Source of the DNA: Brumimicrobium sp035497735
Lineage (GTDB): Bacteria; Bacteroidota; Bacteroidia; Flavobacteriales_D; Crocinitomicaceae
DNA length: 64,000 nt
Assembly: GCA_035497735.1 (NCBI GenBank)
Contig: DATJCX010000058.1
Coordinates: 1-64,000, forward strand
Direction: 5' to 3'
The translations under genes were made by a program, and so were the position numbers. The first letter of the stretch is position 1. Each line of letters starts with the position of its first letter. Shown piece by piece: positions 42,261 to 50,994 of the stretch. The notes beneath the pieces were generated by a model. That model saw nothing but the letters and a program-made list of their open reading frames with translations, was not told the DNA's origin and searched no databases.

Positions 42261-42293
42261 AAAAAAATAGTATCATTTAAAATGATACTATTT
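42261..42293. terminator. Bidirectional terminator between the SCO gene and the small lipoprotein
   Basis: Perfect 13-bp stem (arms 42265-42277 and 42281-42293; core ATAGTATCATT) with a 3-nt loop. Seven A precede it, giving a good T run on the minus strand; the plus-strand U tract is weaker. Confidence 0.8.
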
Positions 42294-42342
42294 AAAGTAT
42301 TTTAAATCTTAAAAAGACTACTTATTAAATACTACGACCGAA

Positions 42343-42489
42343 TTATTGTTGAGCTAAATCGGAAGTTTGTTCAATTGATGTATCCATGTTGTAACCATAA
42401 GCATCACATTTAGCTTTAGATGACCCACATGAAGAAAAAATAGCCGCAAAAAATACTCCGATTACTGCAAAAGACAAAATTCTTTTCAT
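42343..42489 (-). CDS. Very small lipoprotein
   Basis: 48 aa from the ATG at 42489; the frame extends 12 codons upstream to 42525 but into the promoter box. The signal (MKRILSFAVIGVFFAAIFSSC) ends in F-S-S-C with Cys21 as the lipid site. The mature chain is 28 residues long, with a second Cys (KAKCDAYGYNMDT). Such tiny lipoproteins are typical surface or periplasmic anchors in Bacteroidota, function unknown. The -7 box is 33 nt upstream and a terminator lies beyond its stop, so it looks like a real expressed unit. Confidence 0.7.
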   Translation of the reverse strand: MKRILSFAVIGVFFAAIFSSCGSSKAKCDAYGYNMDTSIEQTSDLAQQ

Positions 42490-42522
42490 AGCTTTATACT
42501 GTTTTGTTGTTGTTTGATTATA

Positions 42523-42530
42523 CAAATATA
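42523..42530 (-). promoter_or_regulatory. -7 box TATATTTG for the small lipoprotein
   Basis: TATATTTG on the minus strand, 33 nt before the ATG at 42489. Confidence 0.5.
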
Positions 42531-42622
42531 AGTAAACATATTAACTAAAACTGATTAAACTCAGTATTTTATTAACATATTTTAGAAATAAAGATTAAAA
42601 GTTACCGTTAGAAACAGTTCAA

Positions 42623-44329
42623 ATGCTTAGACTTATTGTACTTTCAGTCATATTCTTTCCTCTGATTTTATTCGGACAAAATTCTTTATATTATCTACAA
42701 TTTAACACTTCTAATAATTCAAACAACGAATTTGTTTATACTGAGAAGAAGACGAACAAATTCCATTCCAAAGAAGAAGTTAAGGCTTATTTATCCAAAA
42801 TAAGAAGCAAGCAAATTAAAAAAGGTTTTGTCTTGTCGTCTGTTGATAACATTGAATGGAAAAATGATACTGCCTTTGTTGATTTTTATCTCGGGGAGAA
42901 GTTCAAAGAAATAGTCATTACCTATAGCGAAGAGGATCAGAACATTATCAGAAAATCACCTCGACTCAATGAGCGCCTACTACTCCATCACCCTTTTGAA
43001 CCTTCTATGGTGGAACAATTATTAAAGAACATTACGGAGTATCTAAACTCAGTTGGCTATCCTTTCTCTAAAGTATATTTAGAAGTAGATCAACTCTCAC
43101 CTCATCATTCTAGCGCACATTTAATTATCGACAAAGGTCCATTGGTGAAAGTTCAAAACATTTATATAAAAGGAGAGACTAAAATCAATGAGAAATATAT
43201 TCAAAGCGCTATTTCTATAAAAAAGGGAGATTTATATAACACTAGAAATTTTAAAAATATTTCTAATAAAGTCAGCCAAATTCAGTTTGTAAAAGAGATT
43301 AGACCTCATGAAATACTATTTACACCCGAAGGAGCCGATTTGTATTTGTATTTAGAGAGCGCTCCGGTGAGCTCTATCAATGGAGTTGTCGGTTTGCAAC
43401 CCAATCCTGTGACTGGAAAAACAACTGTTACAGGTGACGTACAGTTAAAACTATTAAACATTCTAAAACGCGGGGAAGAACTTCATTTGAATTGGAGAAG
43501 TTTACAGCCGAAAACACAAGAGCTAAAAGTTGATTTCAACTTGCCTTTTTTATTTAACACCCCATTTGGAGTGGACGCAAAGTTCAATCTTTATAAGTTG
43601 GATAGCACTTATTTAAGATTAGACTTCAACTTAGGTGTACGCTATTACTTCTCTGGTGCTAATTACATAAAAGCGTTTTATCACAATGAAAGTACAAATT
43701 TACTTTACGGTGCGCCTGCCATTTCGAACAGTAACTTAGCTTCTCTAAAGTCACACCAATATGGACTTGGTTTTTACCATTTCCAAGTGGATTACCTGCC
43801 CAATCCTAGTAAAGGTTTAAACGCAACCATGGATATTTCAATAGGAACAAGAAAAAGCACACCTCAAGATGCCGATACAACCATCAATGCAATAAGTTTG
43901 AGGGGAAACCTCCAGATTGAGGCATTTATTCCTATCACGAGACGACATGTGGTGCGATTGGCCAACTCTACCCAGAGCTTTTTCGCACCTAAAATTTATC
44001 AAAATGAATTATTTAGATTTGGAGGATTAAACATTCAAAGAGGTTTTAACGAAGAGTCATTATTTGCGACAACACTCACCACTTTTACTGTAGAATATCG
44101 ATTTTTAGTAGATAGAACTTCACATGCTTTTGCTTTCTATGATCAAACGTTCTATGAAAACAATTCTAGGTCTTATTCGAAAGACGCTCCACTTGGATTT
44201 GGTCTTGGTTATGCCTTCGGGACAAAGTTAGGTATCTTTTCTATCTCTTATGCCTTAGGAAAACAGTTTAACAATCCCATTCAAATGAGAGACGGTAAAG
44301 TCCATTTCGGATACACTGCTTACTTCTAA
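42623..44329 (+). CDS. Omp85-superfamily outer-membrane protein (BamA/TamA-like)
   Basis: 568 aa. Signal peptide cut after I-L-F-G-Q (about 19). The N-half contains POTRA-like repeats (about 30-260: KVQNIYIKGETKINEKYIQSA-type strand-helix units), the C-half a 16-strand-type barrel ending KVHFGYTAYF. The hallmark is FRFGGLNIQRGFNEESLF, the conserved R-G-F motif of barrel loop 6, followed by a strand FTVEYRFLVD. It is shorter than BamA (about 800 aa), closer to TamA or to accessory Omp85 proteins. It probably inserts or translocates outer-membrane proteins. Confidence 0.82.
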   Translation: MLRLIVLSVIFFPLILFGQNSLYYLQFNTSNNSNNEFVYTEKKTNKFHSKEEVKAYLSKIRSKQIKKGFVLSSVDNIEWKNDTAFVDFYLGEKFKEIVITYSEEDQNIIRKSPRLNERLLLHHPFEPSMVEQLLKNITEYLNSVGYPFSKVYLEVDQLSPHHSSAHLIIDKGPLVKVQNIYIKGETKINEKYIQSAISIKKGDLYNTRNFKNISNKVSQIQFVKEIRPHEILFTPEGADLYLYLESAPVSSINGVVGLQPNPVTGKTTVTGDVQLKLLNILKRGEELHLNWRSLQPKTQELKVDFNLPFLFNTPFGVDAKFNLYKLDSTYLRLDFNLGVRYYFSGANYIKAFYHNESTNLLYGAPAISNSNLASLKSHQYGLGFYHFQVDYLPNPSKGLNATMDISIGTRKSTPQDADTTINAISLRGNLQIEAFIPITRRHVVRLANSTQSFFAPKIYQNELFRFGGLNIQRGFNEESLFATTLTTFTVEYRFLVDRTSHAFAFYDQTFYENNSRSYSKDAPLGFGLGYAFGTKLGIFSISYALGKQFNNPIQMRDGKVHFGYTAYF

Positions 44330-44368
44330 CAACACAGTTAATCACTTCAGTAGAAAGAGATATAAAAT

Positions 44369-44404
44369 AACAAATTCCGACTGCCGAAGCAATCAGAATT
44401 TGTT
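44369..44404 (+). terminator. Weak hairpin after the Omp85-family gene
   Basis: AACAAATTC/GAATTTGTT arms (44369-44377 and 44396-44404) around an 18-nt loop. There is no clear U tract, so termination is uncertain. Confidence 0.35.
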
Positions 44405-44454
44405 ACACTTTACTTTAAACCATGTTGAAAACCACTTCAACTATTTACATAAAA

Positions 44455-44661
44455 CTACCTAACAATTAATTTCACAGGAATAAACTTGCCCTTATCGGCA
44501 CCTTCTATGGAAACGAAATACGTTCCAGGCGCTAAGGCACGTTCATTAAATTTTGACCGGCCAGAATGCGTGATAGGTCTTATTGTGTTATAAACAATCA
44601 CTTTCCTATTCGAAAAACAGGAAGTCGGGCAAGGAAATGAAACAATGCTATCTTTAAGACT
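44455..44661 (-). pseudogene. Orphan type IX C-terminal sorting domain (remnant of a secreted protein gene)
   Basis: A minus-strand frame of 68 codons is bounded upstream by TGA (44662-44664) and ends in TAG (44455-44457). It encodes a recognisable type A sorting-domain end: NRKVIVYNTIRPITHSGRS, then FNERALAPGTYFVSIEG and FIPVKLIVR. There is no in-frame Met, no signal peptide and no cargo domain, so the rest of the gene is lost. It occupies much of the 411-base gap 44330-44740 between the Omp85 and lnt genes; the rest holds only the weak hairpin at 44369-44404. Confidence 0.7.
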
Positions 44662-44740
44662 TCATCAAATGATAATTTCAAGTTAATCTCTACTTTCTAC
44701 TCTTAAATTTATATATTCGTATTTCTCAAATGATATATCT

Positions 44741-46414
44741 ATGAAACTAACACGAACACACAGGTATCTACTCAGTTTATTAAGTGGAATTTTAATGACA
44801 CTTTCCTTCCCTTTTACCGGAAGTTTGACTCCATTAACCTTTATTGCTTGGGTGCCTTTATTACTGGTAGAACACGACTTATATTTGTCTAAAGCAAAAA
44901 TGACCAAGATTTTCATTTATGCATTTATCACCTTATTTCTTTATAATTTAGGGACAACCTATTGGCTTTTAAATACAGTAGGAGCCAAATTCGGAACTTC
45001 ATTTATATTTATTGTGAACGGAACCCTAATGGCCTTAAGCTTCATGCTATACCATTGGACAAAACGCTACTTTGGATTTATTGTCGGAAGCCTTGGTTTT
45101 TTTATTGTTTGGATAGGTTTCGAATACTTGCACTATCACTGGGAATTGAGTTACCCATATTTGAATTTAGGGAATATTTTTTCTATTCGACCAGAATGGG
45201 TACAATGGTATAGTTTTACTGGAGTTTTGGGTGGAACACTATGGATTTTATTGGTTAATTTCTTTACTTTTAAAATAGTAGCCAACCGCTTATTCGATAA
45301 GAAAAGTATAAAAAGTCAAGCGAAAACAATTGTTACGATAGCCTTAATTGTTCTTATTCCTTCAGCAATTTCACTGATGATGTATAACAATTATGAAGAA
45401 ACGAAAAATCCAAAAGAAGTAATAGTGACGCAACCAAATATCGACACTTATACGATGAAATTTAAAACGGATGAAGAAGGATTGCTGAAACAACTAGACT
45501 TGTTTATCGCACAAGCTGATTCGTTAATGACAGAAAACACAGCGGTAGTTCTTAGCCCTGAAACGGTGATTTCGATTCCTTTTTATGCGGACCAATATGC
45601 CAACAGCAACACTTTCAATCACCTTCAAAACAAGGTCAATGAATGGGATAATGTTTCTTTGGTTTCTGGTGCGGGAACATTTAAGTTCTTCCCAAAGAGA
45701 ACACGTCCGTCGATGAAACCTGTCGAAGGTCAAAGCAACTTCTATGAATTATATGATGACTTATTGCTTATCACAAAAGGACAAGCACCACAATTTATTC
45801 ACAAATCTGAATTGGTTATAGGAACAGAAAAGATTCCTTTTGTGAAGTACTTTCCATTCCTAGAAGACTTCGCCTATCATACTGGAGATTTAACAGGTTC
45901 AATTGGTGTGGAGGAAGAGCCACGTGTTCTCAATACACAAGGTTTCACCTTTGCCCCTATCATTTGCTACGAATCGATTTATGGATGGAGAACAGCTGAG
46001 CAAGTTCGCAAAAGAGCAGAAGCGCTTTTCATTATTACCAATGATGGTTGGTGGAAAGATTCTCCTGGACACAAGCAACACCATGCACTAGCTCGTTTAA
46101 GAGCACTTGAAACACGCCGTTATGTTGCCCGTTCTGCCAACACCGGAATTTCCTCAATTATCAATCAACGTGGTGACGTCGTAATGTCCACCAAGTACGA
46201 TAGCTACGAAGCTTTAAGAGGCGATATTCAGTTGAACAAAAAACTTACTTTATATGCGAAGCATGGAGACTATATCGGGAAATTAGCGATTTTTCTGCTC
46301 TATATTCTAATCGGATATGCCGCTATAAAAGGAATAAATGCTTTGAATAATAAAGGGAAAGTTAGCCAAACGGCCAAGAAGGATAAGGATAAAAAGAAGA
46401 AGAAAACTAAGTAG
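44741..46414 (+). CDS. lnt: Apolipoprotein N-acyltransferase
   Basis: 557 aa inner-membrane enzyme that adds the third acyl chain to lipoproteins, consistent with the many lipoprotein signals around it. Six or so membrane helices (residues 1-220) precede the periplasmic nitrilase-type domain with the Glu-Lys-Cys triad: E274 (VVLSPETVI), K355 (HKSELVIGTEKIPF) and C409 (FAPIICYESIYG). A last helix near 510-530 is followed by a highly basic tail (about 20 residues, mostly Lys). It is convergent with exonuclease III, with a long hairpin between them. Confidence 0.93.
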   Translation: MKLTRTHRYLLSLLSGILMTLSFPFTGSLTPLTFIAWVPLLLVEHDLYLSKAKMTKIFIYAFITLFLYNLGTTYWLLNTVGAKFGTSFIFIVNGTLMALSFMLYHWTKRYFGFIVGSLGFFIVWIGFEYLHYHWELSYPYLNLGNIFSIRPEWVQWYSFTGVLGGTLWILLVNFFTFKIVANRLFDKKSIKSQAKTIVTIALIVLIPSAISLMMYNNYEETKNPKEVIVTQPNIDTYTMKFKTDEEGLLKQLDLFIAQADSLMTENTAVVLSPETVISIPFYADQYANSNTFNHLQNKVNEWDNVSLVSGAGTFKFFPKRTRPSMKPVEGQSNFYELYDDLLLITKGQAPQFIHKSELVIGTEKIPFVKYFPFLEDFAYHTGDLTGSIGVEEEPRVLNTQGFTFAPIICYESIYGWRTAEQVRKRAEALFIITNDGWWKDSPGHKQHHALARLRALETRRYVARSANTGISSIINQRGDVVMSTKYDSYEALRGDIQLNKKLTLYAKHGDYIGKLAIFLLYILIGYAAIKGINALNNKGKVSQTAKKDKDKKKKKTK

Positions 46415-46427
46415 TAAAAACAGAAAA

Positions 46428-46472
46428 TGGATGTTTCAAAACTGTAGAACTGCTACATTATTGAAACATCCA
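46428..46472. terminator. 45-nt hairpin between lnt and exonuclease III, with repeat-type ends
   Basis: TGGATGTTTCAA (46428-46439) pairs with TTGAAACATCCA (46461-46472); the inner bases continue the stem (GTAG/CTAC) with two mismatches and a 5-nt loop. It sits between convergent genes and could terminate both, although U tracts are modest. The ends share GGATGTTTC with the 166-bp element at 7547-7712. Confidence 0.7.
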
Positions 46473-46495
46473 GTTATATTTATATCATTCGTATT

Positions 46496-47260
46496 TTAGG
46501 CAATTTCTATTTCAACAGGGCAATGATCTGACCCCTTAATATCGTTTCTAATTTTTGCGTTTTTAACTCGGTCAAGAATGCTTTCACTCACTAGGAAATA
46601 ATCGATCCTCCAGCCCACGTTTCTATCACGTGCACCACCTCGATAACTCCACCAAGAGTATTTCACTTCTTCTGGATTGAAATGTCTAAAAGTATCTACT
46701 AAGCCATTCGAAGTATAAGCATCCATCCCGTCGATTTCTTCTTGCATAAATCCTGCGGCCTTATTGTAATTCTGTTTTGGACGCGCCAAGTCGATTTCTT
46801 TATGTGCAACGTTTAAATCTCCACAAAGAATAACCGGTTTTTTTGTTTCTAAACCCTTTAAGTAAGCAAGAAAGTCTTTATCCCATGTCGTTCTATAATC
46901 TAATCTTGCTAATTCGCTTCCAGAGTTTGGAACGTAAACACAAACCACGAAGTAATCTTCATATTCTGCTGCAATTATTCTCCCTTCTTGGTCATGCTCC
47001 TCTATTCCCATATCGTAAGTAACATCGACAGGTTTTTCCTTTGTTAGAATAGCTGTACCTGAGTAACCTTTCTTAACTGCTGAATTGGAATATATATGAT
47101 AATCTGTAAAAGACTCCAACGCCTCTTTTACTTGCTTATCTTGTGCCTTCGTTTCTTGTAAACATAAAATGTCTGGATTGATCTCACGCACATCCTTTTC
47201 AAAATCCTTTTGCATAATGGCACGAATACCATTCACATTAAACGAAACTATTTTTGTCAT
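46496..47260 (-). CDS. xthA: Exodeoxyribonuclease III (AP endonuclease)
   Basis: 254 aa. Cuts at abasic sites and degrades duplex DNA 3' to 5' in base-excision repair. All family motifs are visible: FNVNGIRA, DILCLQETKAQD (Glu metal ligand), GYSGTAILTK, VPNSG, CGDLNVAHKEIDLARP, WWSYRGGARDRNVGWRIDYFLV and GSDHCPVEIEI (catalytic Asp-His). It follows the ferredoxin-NADP reductase gene by 10 nt, so both are transcribed together from 48318. Confidence 0.94.
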   Translation of the reverse strand: MTKIVSFNVNGIRAIMQKDFEKDVREINPDILCLQETKAQDKQVKEALESFTDYHIYSNSAVKKGYSGTAILTKEKPVDVTYDMGIEEHDQEGRIIAAEYEDYFVVCVYVPNSGSELARLDYRTTWDKDFLAYLKGLETKKPVILCGDLNVAHKEIDLARPKQNYNKAAGFMQEEIDGMDAYTSNGLVDTFRHFNPEEVKYSWWSYRGGARDRNVGWRIDYFLVSESILDRVKNAKIRNDIKGSDHCPVEIEIA

Positions 47261-47270
47261 TGTCCTCTAT

Positions 47271-48281
47271 TTAAAATCCATGAACTCCATTAACTGTTGT
47301 ATATTTCAACACGTTTTTCTTCTCCGGGTGAATACGCGCAAATGCAGATTGCACCGCGATCGTTCCTTCATGAAACCCACATAAAATCAACTTCAACTTA
47401 CCTACGTAAGTATTAATATCTCCAATGGCATAAATTCCAGGAATATTGGTTGAATAATCTGTTGTATCAACTTTTATAGCATTGTTCTCAATCTCTAATC
47501 CCCAATCTGCAATTGGTCCCAAAGATGGTTTTAGTCCAAATAACGGTAGGAAATGATCTGTTTCAATTACGAATTGTCCTTCTGTTTTATGATCTATGGT
47601 AACATTCTCTACTTTTCCATCGCCACCAATTCCAATCACCTCACTGTCTGTAATTAAACGGATTTTACCTTGATCTGCAAAGTCCATTACTTTTTGAACG
47701 GAGTCTAAGTGACCTCTAAAAGAATTTCTACGGTGAACCAATGAAACTTCAGAAGCAATTTTCTTATCTACTAGGTATATCGCCCAATCTAAAGCAGAGT
47801 CTCCTCCTCCAGCGATAACACATCTTTTCCCTCTGTAAAACTCAGGGTCTTTGATGATGTATTCCACCCCTTTCTCTTCATAGTTTGCTAGATTATCAAT
47901 AGGCGGTTTTCTTGGTTCGAACACACCTAAACCTCCAGCAATCATAACAACTGGTGCTTCATGCTGTGTACCTTTATCCGTTGTAACGATAAATCTATTT
48001 TCTTCTAACTTCTCCACTTTTACTGCAGCTTCACCCAATGTGAAAGTCGGTTTAAACGGAGCAGCTTGTTCCATCAACTTATCTGTCAAATCTCCAGCCA
48101 AAATAGATGGGTAACCAGGAATATCATAAATTGGTTTCTTAGGATAAATCTCTGTCAATTGTCCACCTGGTTGCGGCAAGGAGTCAATTAAATGACATCT
48201 TAACTTTAACAATCCTGCTTCAAATATGGTAAATAAGGCAACTGGTCCAGCTCCTATTATAATTATATCGGTTTTAATCAT
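47271..48281 (-). CDS. Ferredoxin/flavodoxin-NADP+ reductase, thioredoxin-reductase-like type
   Basis: 336 aa FAD-dependent flavoprotein. FAD-binding GAGPVALFTIFEAG at the N-terminus with QPGGQLTEIYP, NADPH-binding CVIAGGGDSALDWA in the middle and the second FAD contact GIYAIGDINTYVGKLKLILCGFHEG near the C-terminus. The dithiol CxxC of true thioredoxin reductases is absent, which places it in the YumC/TrxR-like FNR class. It supplies reduced ferredoxin or flavodoxin. Operon partner exonuclease III is 10 nt downstream; the -7 box is 29 nt upstream. Confidence 0.9.
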   Translation of the reverse strand: MIKTDIIIIGAGPVALFTIFEAGLLKLRCHLIDSLPQPGGQLTEIYPKKPIYDIPGYPSILAGDLTDKLMEQAAPFKPTFTLGEAAVKVEKLEENRFIVTTDKGTQHEAPVVMIAGGLGVFEPRKPPIDNLANYEEKGVEYIIKDPEFYRGKRCVIAGGGDSALDWAIYLVDKKIASEVSLVHRRNSFRGHLDSVQKVMDFADQGKIRLITDSEVIGIGGDGKVENVTIDHKTEGQFVIETDHFLPLFGLKPSLGPIADWGLEIENNAIKVDTTDYSTNIPGIYAIGDINTYVGKLKLILCGFHEGTIAVQSAFARIHPEKKNVLKYTTVNGVHGF

Positions 48282-48310
48282 AGCCTCTTATTTTTTTTTG
48301 TATCAACCTA

Positions 48311-48318
48311 CAAATTTA
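48311..48318 (-). promoter_or_regulatory. -7 box TAAATTTG for the FNR/exonuclease III operon
   Basis: TAAATTTG on the minus strand, 29 nt before the ATG at 48281. A TTG sits 16 nt further upstream, a little short of ideal -33 spacing. Confidence 0.5.
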
Positions 48319-48453
48319 ATCATTCTTTGTTTAACAAGCGGAAACAGTTTTTGTTTTCATTGTTAAGACTGATAAAACTCATTTTAGCAAACATGCGTTC
48401 GCACTCAATTATTTTTTATTAATTTGCAATCTTATTCCCCGTGAATTAGAAAT

Positions 48454-48461
48454 TAATTTTG
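48454..48461 (+). promoter_or_regulatory. -7 box TAATTTTG for the MBOAT/SGNH operon
   Basis: TAATTTTG, 32 nt before the ATG at 48494; divergent from the FNR promoter. Confidence 0.45.
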
Positions 48462-48493
48462 GGATAGCATGTTTAAAAACAAATAACTAAAAA

Positions 48494-49927
48494 ATGCTTT
48501 TCAACTCACTTGAGTTTGTATTATTCTTGCCTTTAGTATATGTTTTGTATTGGATATTGAGAAACAACAGTCACTCCAAGCAGAATGTATTACTGCTATT
48601 GGCCAGTTATTTCTTTTATGCCTGCTGGGATTGGAGGTTCTTATTTTTACTGCTGTTTTCGACCGTTTTAGATTATGTTGTAGGAATAAAAATTGAAAAC
48701 AGTAAGACTAAAAAAGCCGTTTGGTTGTGGTCTAGTATCATAATCAACGTCGGTTTCCTAGGCTTCTTCAAATACTACAATTTCTTTGTCGATTCATTTA
48801 GCAGCATGTTGAACAACTTCAATATTCATGTTAATACTTCGAGTTTAAACATCATTCTTCCCATCGGAATTTCCTTTTACACCTTTCATGGACTTTCCTA
48901 TGTTATCGACATTTACCAAGGAAAAATTAAAGCAGAGAGAAACTTTATCGACTATTCACTTTTCGTGAGTTTCTTCCCATTATTGGTAGCCGGACCGATT
49001 GAACGAGCAACACATTTATTGCCTCAATTAAAGCAAAAACGTGTTTTTAGTTACCATCAGTCAGTAGATGGATTGAGACAAATTCTTTGGGGATTGGCCA
49101 AAAAAGTAATCATTGCAGATGGTGCAGCAGTATTTGTCAATCAGATATTTGACAATTACCAAGACTACAACGGAAGTACACTTTTACTAGGAGTGATCTT
49201 GTTTGCCTTCCAAATCTATGGAGACTTCTCAGGGTATTCGGACATTGCCATAGGAACCGCTAAATTATTCGGAATCAACTTGCTGAAAAACTTCAACTAT
49301 CCTTACTTCTCAAGGGATATTGCTGAATTTTGGCGAAGATGGCACATCTCATTAACGACCTGGTTTAGAGATTACATTTATATTCCCTTGGGTGGAAGTA
49401 GAGGTGGCTTATTCCAAAAAATAAAGAACACCTTTATCATCTTTTTAATCAGTGGATTTTGGCATGGCGCAAATTGGACTTTTATCTTTTGGGGACTATT
49501 GAACGCTTTGTTGTTCATTCCTTTATTATTAAGAAATAAGAATAGAAGTCACCTTGGGAATGTAGCAGAGGGAAGGATTTTCCCAAATTGGAGAGAAACA
49601 ATACAAATGATTTCAACTTTTCTCTTGACAACATTAGCATGGACCTTCTTCCGTTCTCCTTCAATTAGCGATGCTTTTAACTATCTAAAAGGCATCTTTA
49701 ACAGTTCTTTATTTGAGAAAATAATGGTTGAAGATACGCTAACAATTCAGTTTCTAATCGTTTTATTTATTCTTATCGAATGGAAGGGAAGAAACGACAA
49801 CTTTGGAATAGAAAAACTTGGTTTAACTTGGAATAAACACCTACGTTATGCCTTATATTACGTAATAATTATAGCCCTTTTCTGGTTTGCAGGAAAGGAA
49901 CAAGAATTTATATACTTTCAATTTTAA
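48494..49927 (+). CDS. MBOAT-family O-acyltransferase (AlgI/DltB-like)
   Basis: 477 aa polytopic enzyme with about ten hydrophobic segments. Family features: DYVVGIKIENSK, FPLLVAGPIERATHLLPQL, FWRRWHISLTTWFRDYIYIPLGGSRGG and the catalytic-His region SGFWHGANWTFIFWG (H324). It takes acyl groups from the cytoplasmic side and passes them across the membrane, typically to modify exopolysaccharide, teichoic acid or glycan. The SGNH partner gene begins at the stop codon (1-nt overlap), the usual two-gene arrangement for surface glycan O-acylation. Confidence 0.92.
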   Translation: MLFNSLEFVLFLPLVYVLYWILRNNSHSKQNVLLLLASYFFYACWDWRFLFLLLFSTVLDYVVGIKIENSKTKKAVWLWSSIIINVGFLGFFKYYNFFVDSFSSMLNNFNIHVNTSSLNIILPIGISFYTFHGLSYVIDIYQGKIKAERNFIDYSLFVSFFPLLVAGPIERATHLLPQLKQKRVFSYHQSVDGLRQILWGLAKKVIIADGAAVFVNQIFDNYQDYNGSTLLLGVILFAFQIYGDFSGYSDIAIGTAKLFGINLLKNFNYPYFSRDIAEFWRRWHISLTTWFRDYIYIPLGGSRGGLFQKIKNTFIIFLISGFWHGANWTFIFWGLLNALLFIPLLLRNKNRSHLGNVAEGRIFPNWRETIQMISTFLLTTLAWTFFRSPSISDAFNYLKGIFNSSLFEKIMVEDTLTIQFLIVLFILIEWKGRNDNFGIEKLGLTWNKHLRYALYYVIIIALFWFAGKEQEFIYFQF

Positions 49928-50994
49928 TGCAGAAGAAATTTATCATAAAGACACTCTTTTTTATTATTCCAATGACACTTATATTTGTTGGAGCATGGGT
50001 CTTTTATGCTAAAGACAAAGGTGACTTATTAAGAATTGGCTATCTTCCAGATGCATTCCCAAACTACCCTAAAACACTTCTGGAAAGCAACCAAAATGAA
50101 AAAGAAACATACTATACGCTACTTTCCAGTCGACCAAAGGAAGGGAAACGAAAAGTTCTACTTCTAGGAGACTCTTTTACCAATGGAAAGGAAAATGGAT
50201 TTCAGAATATACTCGCTAAAAAACACGATGTACTGATGATGGACAGGTATCTTGTTGACTGGAATCCAATTGAAACGCTAATTGCGCTAACAAAAGGAGA
50301 CTTCTTTGAGCATTATGCCTTCGATTATGTCATTCTTGAAAATGTAGAAAGAGAAATTGCTCTTAGAACTACAGTGATGAATCTAGATAGAGTTGCGAAT
50401 GTTGAAAACATCCATCAGTGGATTATAGAAGATAGTTTGAAGAACATTTCAAGTTCTAGCAGACAATTAAAAATTGATGCACCACCCTTCTTTGATCAAA
50501 CACCTTTTATTTTCTTTTACAACAGTAGTCGCTTTTTTAGAAAGAACAATATTCCCTTTGAGAATTCAGTATTTAAAATCGGAATAGACGACAAAACAGC
50601 CTTTTCGACCAACACAGATTTTATGCTTTGCTACAACAACGATATTCAAACTTTAGAGGAGAATAATAAGCTGGAAACTGCAGAAGCATATCATCAATTA
50701 ATGAATGAAATTCAGGAAAAACTAAACGCCTACAACATTCAATTAATCAGTTTAATAGCACCGAATAAGTACACCTACTACTACGAAGAGATAAGTGACA
50801 AAAGCATCTATCAAGTACCTGAGTTATTGAAAAATCTATCAAAGACTCCAAATAAGAAATACATTTCCATCGATAGTTATAACGTTTTAAAATCAAGCGA
50901 AAATCAAACAGACATATACTATTATGACGATTCACATTGGTCGCCAATTGGTCATCGTATAATTGGGGAATACTTAAAGAAAGTGATTAAATAA
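49927..50994 (+). CDS. SGNH-hydrolase-type partner of the MBOAT enzyme (AlgJ/DltD-like role)
   Basis: 355 aa. One N-terminal membrane anchor (about 5-27), then a periplasmic SGNH-type fold: nucleophile Ser83 in VLLLGDSFTNG and the C-terminal Asp-x-x-His at DDSHWSPIGH (D334 with H337). In the AlgI/AlgJ and DltB/DltD pairs the second protein completes acyl transfer. The overlapping start with the MBOAT gene makes the pairing strong. Its stop codon lies directly against that of recO on the other strand, leaving no intergenic base. Confidence 0.8.
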   Translation: MQKKFIIKTLFFIIPMTLIFVGAWVFYAKDKGDLLRIGYLPDAFPNYPKTLLESNQNEKETYYTLLSSRPKEGKRKVLLLGDSFTNGKENGFQNILAKKHDVLMMDRYLVDWNPIETLIALTKGDFFEHYAFDYVILENVEREIALRTTVMNLDRVANVENIHQWIIEDSLKNISSSSRQLKIDAPPFFDQTPFIFFYNSSRFFRKNNIPFENSVFKIGIDDKTAFSTNTDFMLCYNNDIQTLEENNKLETAEAYHQLMNEIQEKLNAYNIQLISLIAPNKYTYYYEEISDKSIYQVPELLKNLSKTPNKKYISIDSYNVLKSSENQTDIYYYDDSHWSPIGHRIIGEYLKKVIK

